Assembly (NCBI RefSeq): GCF_021654795.1
Contig: NZ_AP025344.1
Location: forward strand, 310,001-374,000
DNA length: 64,000 bases
Reading direction: 5' to 3'
From: Paenibacillus dendritiformis
Lineage (GTDB): Bacteria; Bacillota; Bacilli; Paenibacillales; Paenibacillaceae
A model generated the notes under the pieces. The model saw only the letters and a program-made list of their open reading frames with translations. It searched no databases and was not told the origin of the DNA. The stretch's first letter is position 1. Every line of letters starts with the position of its first letter. Made by a program: the position numbers and the translations under genes. Below are positions 1-6,854 of the stretch, piece by piece.

Positions 1-12
1 GTGGAGAGCTGA
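1..12 (+). CDS. 3' end of an upstream gene, probably the first sugar ABC permease
   Basis: Only the last three codons and a TGA are in the window. Reading GTG GAG AGC TGA, the stop overlaps the ATG of the next gene as TGATG, the translationally coupled arrangement normal for the two permease genes of a carbohydrate ABC importer. The identity is inferred only from that position. No domain can be seen. Confidence 0.35.
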   Translation: MES

Positions 13-848
13 TGGAATCCGCGCGCAAATACGGCGTCCGCCTGTTCCTGACCGAAGGACTGATGATGCTGGCCGGACTTGTCTTTCTCGTTCCGTTCTA
101 TTTTTTGCTGGTGAACTCCGTCAAATCTTTCGGCGATCTGCTGAGCAATGCCGCAAGCTGGCCCGTCTCCTTCGAATGGGAGAACTACCGCAAGGCGTGG
201 GAGATCACGAAGTTCCCGCAGGCATTCGGCAATTCGCTGCTGGTCACGGCCGCCGGCATTCTGCTCATCGGCCTTTTCAGCGCCATGGCCGCTTACCGGA
301 TGGTGCGGCATAATTCCCGGTTCAACCGGTTCCTGTTCATGGTCTTCGTGGCGGCGATGGTCATTCCGTTCCAGTCCATCATGATCCCGCTGGTCAAGGT
401 GACGGGGACTTTGCATCTGATGGACAGCATCTGGGGGCTGCTTATCTGTTATCTCGGCTTCGGGGCGCCCCTCTCGATCTTCCTGTTCCATGGCTTCGTC
501 AAATCGGTTCCGGCGGAAATTGAAGAGGCGGCGGTCGTCGACGGCTGTTCCCCATATGCGGTTTTCTGGCGAATCGTGCTGCCGCTGCTGAAGCCGATGT
601 TCGTGACCGTGGCGATTTTGAACAGCCTGTGGATCTGGAACGACTATCTGCTTCCGTCCCTGATGCTGCAGAGCGCGGAGCTGCGCACCATTCCGCTGGC
701 GACCTATGCCTTCTTCGGGCAGTATACGAAGCAGTGGGATCTGGCGCTGCCGGCGCTCGTGCTGGGGATTACGCCGATCGTCATCTTCTTCCTGGCGATG
801 CAGCGCTATATTATCGAAGGGATTACGGCCGGATCGGTTAAAGGGTAA
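12..848 (+). CDS. Carbohydrate ABC transporter permease, MalG-like
   Basis: A 278-residue inner-membrane permease that would form half of the translocation channel of a CUT1 sugar importer. The protein has an N-terminal membrane segment (residues 13-35), further segments around 70-95, 107-130, 140-160, 185-210 and 240-262. The cytoplasmic EAA loop is seen as EEAAVVDGCSPYAVFWRIVLP (about 170-190), the contact site for the ATPase. It ends in the usual GITAGSVKG tail. The start overlaps the stop of the preceding reading frame, and GGAGAG lies just upstream. The next gene is the cognate binding lipoprotein at 1210. No ATPase gene follows, which is common where one MsmX-type ATPase serves several importers. 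The sugar cannot be named. Confidence 0.9.
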   Translation: MESARKYGVRLFLTEGLMMLAGLVFLVPFYFLLVNSVKSFGDLLSNAASWPVSFEWENYRKAWEITKFPQAFGNSLLVTAAGILLIGLFSAMAAYRMVRHNSRFNRFLFMVFVAAMVIPFQSIMIPLVKVTGTLHLMDSIWGLLICYLGFGAPLSIFLFHGFVKSVPAEIEEAAVVDGCSPYAVFWRIVLPLLKPMFVTVAILNSLWIWNDYLLPSLMLQSAELRTIPLATYAFFGQYTKQWDLALPALVLGITPIVIFFLAMQRYIIEGITAGSVKG

Positions 849-887
849 GCGATATGCTTCAATCGGCACATCATGATCTATCGGCTC

Positions 888-915
888 CAGGGATCCTCTG
901 GCCTGGAGGACCCTG
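888..915 (+). terminator. Stem-loop after the permease gene
   Basis: CAGGGATCCTC (888-898) pairs with GAGGACCCTG (906-915), leaving one bulged base and a loop of about seven. No strong U-run follows, so it may be an mRNA-stabilising or processing hairpin between permease and binding-protein genes rather than a full terminator. Confidence 0.4.
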
Positions 916-960
916 TATTCAATGGTCAATGAATTGCACCTCTTCGGTCAATTCTCTCGG

Positions 961-974
961 TGTAACCGCTTGCA
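961..974 (+). promoter_or_regulatory. Catabolite-responsive element (CcpA site), candidate
   Basis: TGTAACCGCTTGCA matches the classical cre consensus TGWAANCGNTNNCA at every fixed position. It lies about 235 bases upstream of the sugar-binding lipoprotein gene, which suits carbon catabolite repression of this importer. The match is seen. CcpA control is inferred. Confidence 0.6.
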
Positions 975-1074
975 GATGAGGCCTATACTGGAGAGGAATC
1001 AAGCGGCTGTCCCTGCCGCAGACGGCGGACCGTCGGCTTTTATAACCTTTATGACACAGTGAAGCTGCCCACCA

Positions 1075-1168
1075 TTAAGCTACACAGCCATTAAGCCGCA
1101 CAACCATGAAGTTACGGAACAGTTAAGCCGCACAACCATGAAGTTAGGCAACAGTTAAGCTGCACAAC
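1075..1168 (+). repeat. 32-bp tandem repeat, two full and two partial copies
   Basis: Copies at 1091-1122 and 1123-1154 differ at only two positions within the segment after GAAGTTA. Partial copies at 1075-1090 and 1155-1168 share TTAAGC followed by the ACAC/CACAAC core. The block ends 31 bases before the ribosome site of the binding-protein gene, so it sits in its leader. Its length multiples are not a codon-sized ORF. No function is recognised. Confidence 0.75.
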
Positions 1169-1209
1169 AGCATCAAAATCAGGTATACACATAAGGGGAG
1201 GTCTAGCAA

Positions 1210-2508
1210 ATGAGACGAATGGCACAATGGTCGTTGGTCATGCTTCTGGCAGTATCGGTAATGCTCGCGGGCTGCGGAGCGAAGGACGGGGGCGGAGACG
1301 CATCTTCCGCATCCGGCTCGGAGGGCGCCAAGCAGGATGTAAAGACAGTGAAGATTTTCCAATTCAAGGTGGAAATCGCGGAGGCGCTGAACCGGCTGAA
1401 GGGGGAATTCGAGAAGGAGCATCCGAATATCAAGCTCGATATTCAGACGGTCGGCGGCGGAGCCGACTACGGGGCCGCGCTGAAGGCCAAATTCGCGGGC
1501 AATGACGCGCCGGATATTTTCAATAACGGCGGCTTCCAGGAATTGACGACGTGGTTCGAGCATCTGGAGGATCTGTCGGATCAGCCGTGGGTGGGGGATG
1601 TGCTCCCGCTGGCGAAGGAACCGATGACCCAGGACGGCAAGCTGTACGGCATGCCGATGAACCTGGAGGGCTACGGCTTCATCTATAACAAGGACCTGTT
1701 CGCCAAGGCGGGGATTACTGAATTGCCGAAGACGCTGGCCGAGCTGGAAGAAGCCGCGAAGAAGCTGCAGGCCGCCGGAATTACGCCGTTCGCCAACGGC
1801 TATCAGGAATGGTGGATTCTCGGAATTCATAACTTGAATGTCGCTTTCGCGCAGCAGCCGGATACGAATGTCTTTATTCAGGGGCTGAGCGACGGCAGCG
1901 CGAAGTTCAAGGGCAATCCCGAGTTCGAGAATTGGGTGAACCTGCTTGACCTGACGGTGAAGTACGGCAACAAAAACCCGCTGACGACCGACTATAATAC
2001 GCAGGTGACGCTGTTCGCCAAGGGCGAAGCCGCCATGATGCAGCAGGGCAACTGGACCCAAGTGCAGATCGACGGAATCGATCCGAGCTTGAATCTCGGC
2101 GTCCTTCCGATGCCGATAGACAATGACGCCGCCAAAAATGACAAGCTGCTCGTCGGCGTGCCGAACAACTGGGTCGTCAACAAGAATTCCAAGGTGAAGG
2201 AAGAAGCGAAGACGTTCCTGAACTGGATGGTTACCTCCGATATCGGCAAGCAGTATATTGCCAAGGAGTTCAAGTTCATCCCGGCGATGTCGACGATCGA
2301 CGCGACGGCGGAGGATCTTGGCGACATCGCGGCCGATGTGATGACGTACAGCCAGGACAACCGCGTCCTCAGCTGGAACTGGTTCAAATACCCGGACGGC
2401 GCCACGCAGGAATTCGGGAACTCGATCCAGGCCTATGTCGCGGGCAAATCCGACAAGGATAAAATGTTCGATGAATTCCAAAAGGCTTGGGACAATCTGA
2501 AAAAGTAG
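1210..2508 (+). CDS. Sugar ABC transporter substrate-binding lipoprotein (family 1)
   Basis: A 432-residue extracellular solute-binding protein that would deliver an unidentified sugar to the upstream permeases. It starts with a lipoprotein signal peptide whose lipobox is VMLAGCG, with the lipidated Cys at residue 22, followed by a Gly/Ser-rich linker. The mature part shows the family signatures: a first lobe with FKVEIAEALNRLKGEFEKEH, the hinge segment YGMPMNLEGYGFIYNKDLFAKAG (about 152-174), and a second lobe containing GEAAMMQQGNW. The length is typical. AAGGGGAGG precedes the ATG. It follows its permease after a 361-base leader with a cre-like site, so catabolite repression is plausible. 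Confidence 0.9.
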   Translation: MRRMAQWSLVMLLAVSVMLAGCGAKDGGGDASSASGSEGAKQDVKTVKIFQFKVEIAEALNRLKGEFEKEHPNIKLDIQTVGGGADYGAALKAKFAGNDAPDIFNNGGFQELTTWFEHLEDLSDQPWVGDVLPLAKEPMTQDGKLYGMPMNLEGYGFIYNKDLFAKAGITELPKTLAELEEAAKKLQAAGITPFANGYQEWWILGIHNLNVAFAQQPDTNVFIQGLSDGSAKFKGNPEFENWVNLLDLTVKYGNKNPLTTDYNTQVTLFAKGEAAMMQQGNWTQVQIDGIDPSLNLGVLPMPIDNDAAKNDKLLVGVPNNWVVNKNSKVKEEAKTFLNWMVTSDIGKQYIAKEFKFIPAMSTIDATAEDLGDIAADVMTYSQDNRVLSWNWFKYPDGATQEFGNSIQAYVAGKSDKDKMFDEFQKAWDNLKK

Positions 2509-2537
2509 CCTGCACCGCCAACCGGATATACCGCATC

Positions 2538-2572
2538 AGGGCTGTTCCCGTGAAGGGAGCGGCCCTTTGTTC
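2538..2572 (+). terminator. Rho-independent terminator of the sugar-binding gene
   Basis: AGGGCTGTTCCC (2538-2549) pairs with GGGAGCGGCCCT (2555-2566), with two G-U pairs and a short loop. TTGTT follows. It lies 30 bases after the stop codon. Confidence 0.75.
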
Positions 2573-2639
2573 ATGGTACGTGGAGGCCTTGGCTGCTTAA
2601 GCGGCTTGCCCCGCTCCATTGCGTCGCGTCAATCGATAG

Positions 2640-2853
2640 GTAGCTCTAATGTAGCTCTAATACGCTCTAATGTAGCTCTAATGCGCTCTGAGGTAGCTCT
2701 AATGTAGCTCTAATGTGCTCTAAGATGTCTCTAAGGTGCTCTAAGGTAGCTCTTTAGATTTCTCTAAGGTTGCTCTAAGGTATCTCTAATGTGGCCCTAT
2801 GTGCTCTGATGTAGCTCTAAGGTGCTCTAAAGGTAGCTCTAGGGTGTCTCTGA
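2640..2853. repeat. Array of about 20 degenerate 10-11 bp units (GTAGCTCTAAT-like)
   Basis: The consensus unit is GTAGCTCTAA followed by T or G. Units are 10-12 bases, giving a mean near 10.7 over 214 bases. CTCT is nearly invariant, while the flanking bases drift (GTGCTCTAAG, ATGTCTCTAAG, GTATCTCTAAT). The non-multiple-of-three unit and frequent TAA codons exclude coding. The pitch is close to one DNA helical turn, so the CTCT blocks would fall on one face of the helix. Confidence 0.8.
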
Positions 2854-2880
2854 TCCGCTACTGAAGCGGCTCTCCGGAAA

Positions 2881-3070
2881 ATTGATGCAAAAATACAGTT
2901 TTTCTTTGAGTAAGAAGCACATTTCCACCAAATTCCTGCAAAAGAGCAGCATTTTCCCTTTTAACTCGAAATTAGAGGCCGAATTGCTCCAAATTGATGC
3001 ATATTTGCAGCATTCCACTTATCGCCAATCGGCTTGAGCTAGAAACATGCACTTTTGCAGCATTTTGGAA
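2881..3070. repeat. Four-module TGCA/TGCAG intergenic element, copy A
   Basis: Four modules of the form ATTsmTGCAnnnTTGCAGcATTT have TGC triplets beginning at 2886, 2937, 2998 and 3048, i.e. spacings 51, 61 and 50. Each module is a small imperfect inverted repeat able to form a short hairpin. The same architecture with identical spacings recurs at 53057-53246. The sequence between modules is not conserved between the copies. Confidence 0.7.
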
Positions 3071-3128
3071 AGCGGTCGCCATTAACGCCTAAATAGTAAG
3101 TGAGCCGGTCATTACGGCCCATCACTGA

Positions 3129-3330
3129 GAGTGGGGCAGCCGCAAGATTAAGGACGAGGTCGCCACATATGATGGGGAAAAGCGCATCCCGTTCGACGCG
3201 GCTTCCGTTAGCTGGCAAAGGAAGATTTCCGTAATGCCGGACAAGGCTCCGGGCAAAAAACAATTGACGATCACCCTTCCTATTCTTATAATACCCATTA
3301 AACACGTTGGAATTATGAGTTATCAGGAGG
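3129..3330 (+). pseudogene. Possible relic of a copper-amine-oxidase-like stalk domain
   Basis: Reading the frame that includes GAG at 3129 gives an open stretch of about 60 codons containing KDEVATYDGEKRIPFDAASV followed by WQRKISVMPDKAPGKK and QLTIT. This style of sequence resembles the C-terminal part of stalk-domain proteins. It has no start codon or ribosome site, is preceded by a stop, and runs through the promoter of the cystine transporter gene. I read it as the decayed 3' end of a lost gene. This could also be coincidence. Confidence 0.3.
3264..3292 (+). promoter_or_regulatory. Sigma-A promoter of the cystine symporter gene
   Basis: TTGACG (3264-3269), a 17-base spacer and TATAAT (3287-3292) form a near-consensus promoter. 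Transcription would start near 3299, about 40 bases before the ATG at 3338, with TCAGGAGG as ribosome site. Confidence 0.75.
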
Positions 3331-3337
3331 ACGGATT

Positions 3338-4729
3338 ATGAACGAACAACAATCTTGGCTTACATTGCGGGACTGGAATGTCTACGCAAGCTGGGGCGTT
3401 GCCCTGCTGCTCGTCATTCTGCTGTGGTGGCTGGCGAAGAACAAGGTCGGCTTCGGCTTGCGCGTCCTGTTGGCGATGGCGCTCGGGCTGACATTGGGGG
3501 GGCTGTTCGGTCCGGCGGCTTCAGATATCAGCATTCTGGGCTCGCTGTATGTCAGCCTCATCAAAATGGTGGTCATGCCGCTCGTCTTCGCCGCGATCAT
3601 TACAAGCATCACGTCCGTTAAAGATCCGGCCGTCTTGAAAAAGCTCGGGACGAAGACCATTGCGCTCTTTCTGGCTACGACCGCGATCGCGGCGGTTATC
3701 GGCCTGGGGACGGCGCTCGTCATCGATCCCGGTTCCGGCATCGCCCAGAACGGCGATGCGGCGCAAGATTTCCAGGCGCGCGAGATTCCGGGCTTCCGCC
3801 AGGTGGTGCTTGACCTCGTCCCGTCGAACCCGATTAACGAGATGGCTGAAGGCAAAGTGGTGCCGGTCATTATATTCGCGGCCTTTATCGCTGTCGCGAT
3901 CATATACGAAGGGACGCGGAACCCGGAGCGGGTGCAGCCGGTCCGTTCGTTCTTCCAATCATTCTCTCATATTATGTTCCGCGTCACCAAATTCGTTATC
4001 CGGCTGACGCCTTACGGCGTGCTGGGACTGATGACATCGATGTCCGCGAAATACGGGCTGTCCACCCTGAAGGAATTGGCCTGGTTCATTATTGCTGTCT
4101 ATGCGGCGTGCCTCATCCATATGATCATTACGTTCGGATCGCTTGTCGCATTCGGCGCCCGCGTCAATCCGATCCGGTTTTTCAAGAAGGCGTACCCGAC
4201 GATGGCGGTCGCCTTCACGACGCGCAGCAGCTACGCGACGCTGCCCGTCAACCTGGAAGTGATAACGAAGCGAATGAAGGTCTCGGATCGGATTGCCAGC
4301 TTCGTGGCGCCGCTCGGGGCGACAATCAACATGAACGGCTGCGGCGGGATTTACCCGGCCATCGTCGCCGTGTTCATCGCCCGGGTCTACGGCATTGATC
4401 TCAATATCGCCGATTATCTCCTCATCATCGGGGCTGCGACATTGGCTTCCGTCGGCGTCGCCGGCGTGCCAGGCCCGGCCTCGATCTCGACGACGGTCGT
4501 GCTGGTGCAGGCCGGTCTGCCGCTCGAAGGCTTCGCGCTGGTGCTCGGCGTCGATGCGATCGTCGATATGGCCCGCACCGCGGTGAACGCGACAGGAACG
4601 ACGGTCGCTTCCCTGTTAGTCGCAAGCAGCGAGGGCGAATTCGATCGTGAAGCGTTCCATCAGGAGCCTGACGGGGAGATTGACTTCAATACGGAATCGG
4701 CGCCAAGCCAAGGTACCGTATCCGTGTAA
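3338..4729 (+). CDS. tcyP: L-cystine / dicarboxylate:cation symporter (DAACS family), TcyP-like
   Basis: A 463-residue polytopic membrane symporter of the sodium:dicarboxylate family, the same length as Bacillus subtilis TcyP as I recall it. Eight or more hydrophobic segments are visible. The substrate/cation-binding core is in the C-terminal half: TTRSSYATLPVN (the serine-rich hairpin), GATINMNGCGGIYPA (the NMNG cation motif, about 328-342), VPGPASISTTVV and VDMARTAVNATG. The Cys-containing NMNGCGGIY variant, rather than NMDG, is why I favour the cystine branch over glutamate/C4 carriers. The gene is a single transcription unit with its own sigma-A promoter and a strong terminator. Substrate assignment is by family, not proven. 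Confidence 0.75.
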   Translation: MNEQQSWLTLRDWNVYASWGVALLLVILLWWLAKNKVGFGLRVLLAMALGLTLGGLFGPAASDISILGSLYVSLIKMVVMPLVFAAIITSITSVKDPAVLKKLGTKTIALFLATTAIAAVIGLGTALVIDPGSGIAQNGDAAQDFQAREIPGFRQVVLDLVPSNPINEMAEGKVVPVIIFAAFIAVAIIYEGTRNPERVQPVRSFFQSFSHIMFRVTKFVIRLTPYGVLGLMTSMSAKYGLSTLKELAWFIIAVYAACLIHMIITFGSLVAFGARVNPIRFFKKAYPTMAVAFTTRSSYATLPVNLEVITKRMKVSDRIASFVAPLGATINMNGCGGIYPAIVAVFIARVYGIDLNIADYLLIIGAATLASVGVAGVPGPASISTTVVLVQAGLPLEGFALVLGVDAIVDMARTAVNATGTTVASLLVASSEGEFDREAFHQEPDGEIDFNTESAPSQGTVSV

Positions 4730-4810
4730 CCTCGGACTACAGAAGATCACGACAACAGTGCTTTTATTTATGGTTAGCCTATGCGAATTGCAGGGGATCA
4801 GGTCCCGACG

Positions 4811-4846
4811 AAGAACCCGCCAAGCCGATCGGCCTGGCGGGTTCTT
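4811..4846. terminator. Bidirectional terminator between convergent genes
   Basis: AAGAACCCGCCA (4811-4822) and TGGCGGGTTCTT (4835-4846) form a perfect 12-bp stem with a further GCCGATCGGC palindrome inside. It lies between the stop of the symporter gene and the stop of the oppositely oriented YheC/D gene and can serve both. Confidence 0.75.
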
Positions 4847-4854
4847 ATGCTGAA

Positions 4855-6567
4855 TCAGGAGGCTGGGTCATCGGCAGAACGGTGCGTGAATGGGCGAGTC
4901 TCTTCACGTTCCGAATTCGGGCTGTGCCCGTGGACCTGGACAAGGCGCTCCTGTTCTTCCTCATGCTTCAGCGCCGGCTCTTGCTCCTGTACCGGTTCCG
5001 GCTGTTGTTGTTCTTGTTGCAGGTGTTGCTCTTCTTGCGCCGATTGCGGTTCGTCTTGTTGCGCTTTTCTTTCTCCTTGTGCTTCTTGTATTTGTTCTGT
5101 CTGTTGAGCTACTTGAACTTCTTGTATCCGTTCCACCTGTTGAATTTCTTGTACTTTTAGTATCTCCTGTACCTGTCGCGCATCTTGTACCGTTTGTTGC
5201 TCATGTTGCATTTGTTCTGCATGTTGCACATATTGGAATGGTTGCACTTGCTGAACTTGTTCCACTTGTTGCGCTTCCTGAACTAGCTGTACTTGCTGCA
5301 CTTCCTGTAATTCTAGGATTTGTTGTATTGGCTGAACTTGTTGTACTTGCTGCACTTCCTGTGATTCTTGTAGTTGCTGAACTTGTTGTACTTGCTGTCC
5401 TTGTTTTTCTTCCTGCTCCAGGACGGCTTTCTCTTCTTTGTGCTGATCATGAATTTTGACGATCTTGTGCTCTGCTTTCTCATATCGCTGCCGCGCCAGA
5501 TACATCGCATAGGCGATCGGGTACGTTAATGCATTTTGATACGCTTCCTTATCGCCAATCTTGCGGAACAGATCCCGGCTCGGCTTCGGATTGACCTCCA
5601 GCACCCATATCTTGCCGGCCTTATCTACAGCCAGATCGATCCCGATCTCGAACAGGGAGCCGATCTTGTCTTCGATCACTTCGGTCAGGCGCTGCGCCAG
5701 ACAACGGCATTCCTCTTCGATGGCCTTCGCCTGCTCGGTCCCGAAGTGCTTCTCCATGAACGGGAGGAACGGCAGCGCTGCACTGCCCCGTTGGCCCGCC
5801 AGATTGGAATTCGGGCTGCGCGGCGTGCCGACGCGGATTGCCATCCCTGTCGTCACCCATTCGCCTTCTCCGTTTTTTTGATGAAGGACGCGGGCATCGG
5901 CTGTTCTTTCGGGGAGAAGCTCCGTATCAATGCCCTGCTGAAGGACGAATGAGCCGTTGCGAATGCGCTGCGATCGGGTCCAATGCGCGAGCCAGCGAAT
6001 GACCTCGCCCCGATGGCGCAGCCGGACATTGCGCAATCCGAAGTTTCGCTCCCGTCCCCAGACTTCATACCTGCCCTGCTTCGCCTGGATGCGGACGACG
6101 CCCATTCCGCCCGTTCCATTGCCGGGCTTCGCATAGATAAGCGGATAATGGGCCAGCATGCTTCTCAGGTTGCGTTCGGAATAAGGCAATGTTTTCGGAA
6201 GCCAGCGGGCCGTTCTTTCATCTTTGGAGAACATTTCAAGCGCCCTGGACTTGAGCACGAATTTATCGTTGGCATAGGGGAAAAGCGAACGGTTCCGCAT
6301 GATGCGGAAGGCCGCATTCCAATTGCTGCGTCTCCGGTCGATGACGATATCGGGCCAAGGCTCCACTGCGGCGGTCCAGCCGGAACGGGTGAACTTGAAC
6401 CCGCGAATCTTCTTTTGGCGGAGGCGGATGTCTGATTCATTGAATACGTACACATTGGCTCCCAGCTTCCTGCCGATCTCCACCCATTGGCGGAATACGA
6501 AGGATTCGGTGAACCGGGTGCCCTTGCGGTATGTGAAAATTCCGATTACCGGATGTCTCTGCTTCAT
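4855..6567 (-). CDS. YheC/YheD-family ATP-grasp protein with a long Gln/Val-rich repeat tail
   Basis: A 570-residue protein. Residues 1-355 match the YheC/YheD endospore coat-associated family with an ATP-grasp fold: PVIGIFTYRKG at the start, YAKPGNGTGGMGVVRI (nucleotide-binding loop, about 145-160), and the metal/ATP end FEIGIDLAVDKAGKIWVLEVN (about 312-332). Residues from about 375 to 545 are an exceptional low-complexity extension built from QQVQ, QEVQQ and EQVQQ units, then a charged Glu/Gln-rich end and a short ordinary C-terminus. Family members normally stop near residue 360-450. AAGGAGGTGATATC precedes the ATG. Upstream is an unrelated divergent carboxypeptidase. The enzymatic substrate of the family is unknown, and spore-coat association is family knowledge. 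Confidence 0.85.
   Translation of the reverse strand: MKQRHPVIGIFTYRKGTRFTESFVFRQWVEIGRKLGANVYVFNESDIRLRQKKIRGFKFTRSGWTAAVEPWPDIVIDRRRSNWNAAFRIMRNRSLFPYANDKFVLKSRALEMFSKDERTARWLPKTLPYSERNLRSMLAHYPLIYAKPGNGTGGMGVVRIQAKQGRYEVWGRERNFGLRNVRLRHRGEVIRWLAHWTRSQRIRNGSFVLQQGIDTELLPERTADARVLHQKNGEGEWVTTGMAIRVGTPRSPNSNLAGQRGSAALPFLPFMEKHFGTEQAKAIEEECRCLAQRLTEVIEDKIGSLFEIGIDLAVDKAGKIWVLEVNPKPSRDLFRKIGDKEAYQNALTYPIAYAMYLARQRYEKAEHKIVKIHDQHKEEKAVLEQEEKQGQQVQQVQQLQESQEVQQVQQVQPIQQILELQEVQQVQLVQEAQQVEQVQQVQPFQYVQHAEQMQHEQQTVQDARQVQEILKVQEIQQVERIQEVQVAQQTEQIQEAQGERKAQQDEPQSAQEEQHLQQEQQQPEPVQEQEPALKHEEEQERLVQVHGHSPNSEREETRPFTHRSADDPAS
4915..5440 (-). repeat. Low-complexity Gln/Val codon repeat inside the YheC/D gene
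   Basis: On the plus strand the segment is a run of 9-12 base variants of CTTGTTGTACTTGCTGCACTT, i.e. Gln and Val codons on the coding strand. The nearly identical stretches around 5292-5312 and 5349-5370 point to recent tandem duplication. The reading frame stays open throughout, so selection appears to keep the tail translatable. Confidence 0.8.
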
Positions 6568-6793
6568 CTGATATCACCTCCTTGGCCGAGTAAGCGGCGG
6601 CCGGGATTGTGAATGCGGTTCAATGCGGCACAACTGATTCCGCTGCAGGTACAGCCCATGGGCGGGCTGTCCAAGTTGATGGCACGGCGGTTCCTTCCGT
6701 AAGCGATCGTACTATAGCATATCGCCTGAACCGGAGAAGTGTGACTGTCTAGCGGCAAATCTCTTACTATTCGAAATCGCTGATAGAATGCGA

Positions 6794-6841
6794 TATAATA
6801 GACTCTCAATCTAGCAGCAAGCTGCGAGTCGAGATTGAGAG
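6794..6841 (+). promoter_or_regulatory. Promoter -10 with overlapping inverted repeat, carboxypeptidase gene
   Basis: TATAAT at 6794-6799 is preceded by a poor -35 (around 6771). A perfect 10-bp inverted repeat, CTCTCAATCT (6803-6812) and AGATTGAGAG (6832-6841), brackets a second hairpin GCAGC/GCTGC (6814-6818, 6821-6825). The outer repeat starts at the expected transcription start and its right arm runs into the GAGAGGGG ribosome site, so it could be an operator or a translation-controlling hairpin. Confidence 0.5.
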
Positions 6842-6854
6842 AGGGGATACTCGA

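Larger units (their letters stand above)
849..1209. other. Gene-free stretch between permease and binding protein: hairpins, cre, tandem repeat
   Basis: This 361-base interval holds a hairpin just after the permease (888-915), a perfect cre-like site (961-974), a small GC-rich hairpin followed by TTTT (GACGG 1021-1025 pairing with CCGTC 1030-1034), and a 32-base tandem repeat (1075-1168). The binding-protein gene therefore has a long leader, and may be transcribed or attenuated separately from the permeases. Confidence 0.7.
2509..3337. other. 829-base gene-free, repeat-rich stretch
   Basis: The interval holds, in order: a terminator (2538-2572), an array of about twenty degenerate 10-11 bp units (2640-2853), a four-module TGCA element (2881-3070) that recurs 50 kb away, a short coding relic resembling a stalk domain (3129-3330), and the sigma-A promoter of the next gene (3264-3292). 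I see no complete gene on either strand. Confidence 0.7.

Noticed and set aside
2640..2853. CRISPR array
   Set aside because: Units are 10-11 bases with no spacers and no cas genes nearby.
3039..3305. 88-codon minus-strand open frame upstream of tcyP
   Set aside because: It lacks a ribosome site, runs across part of the TGCA element and through the tcyP promoter, and its composition is not protein-like.
4882..5459. Long plus-strand frames opposite the YheC/D tail, Leu/Val-rich and membrane-like
   Set aside because: They are the reverse complement of Gln/Val codons and arise only from the repeat. No ribosome site.
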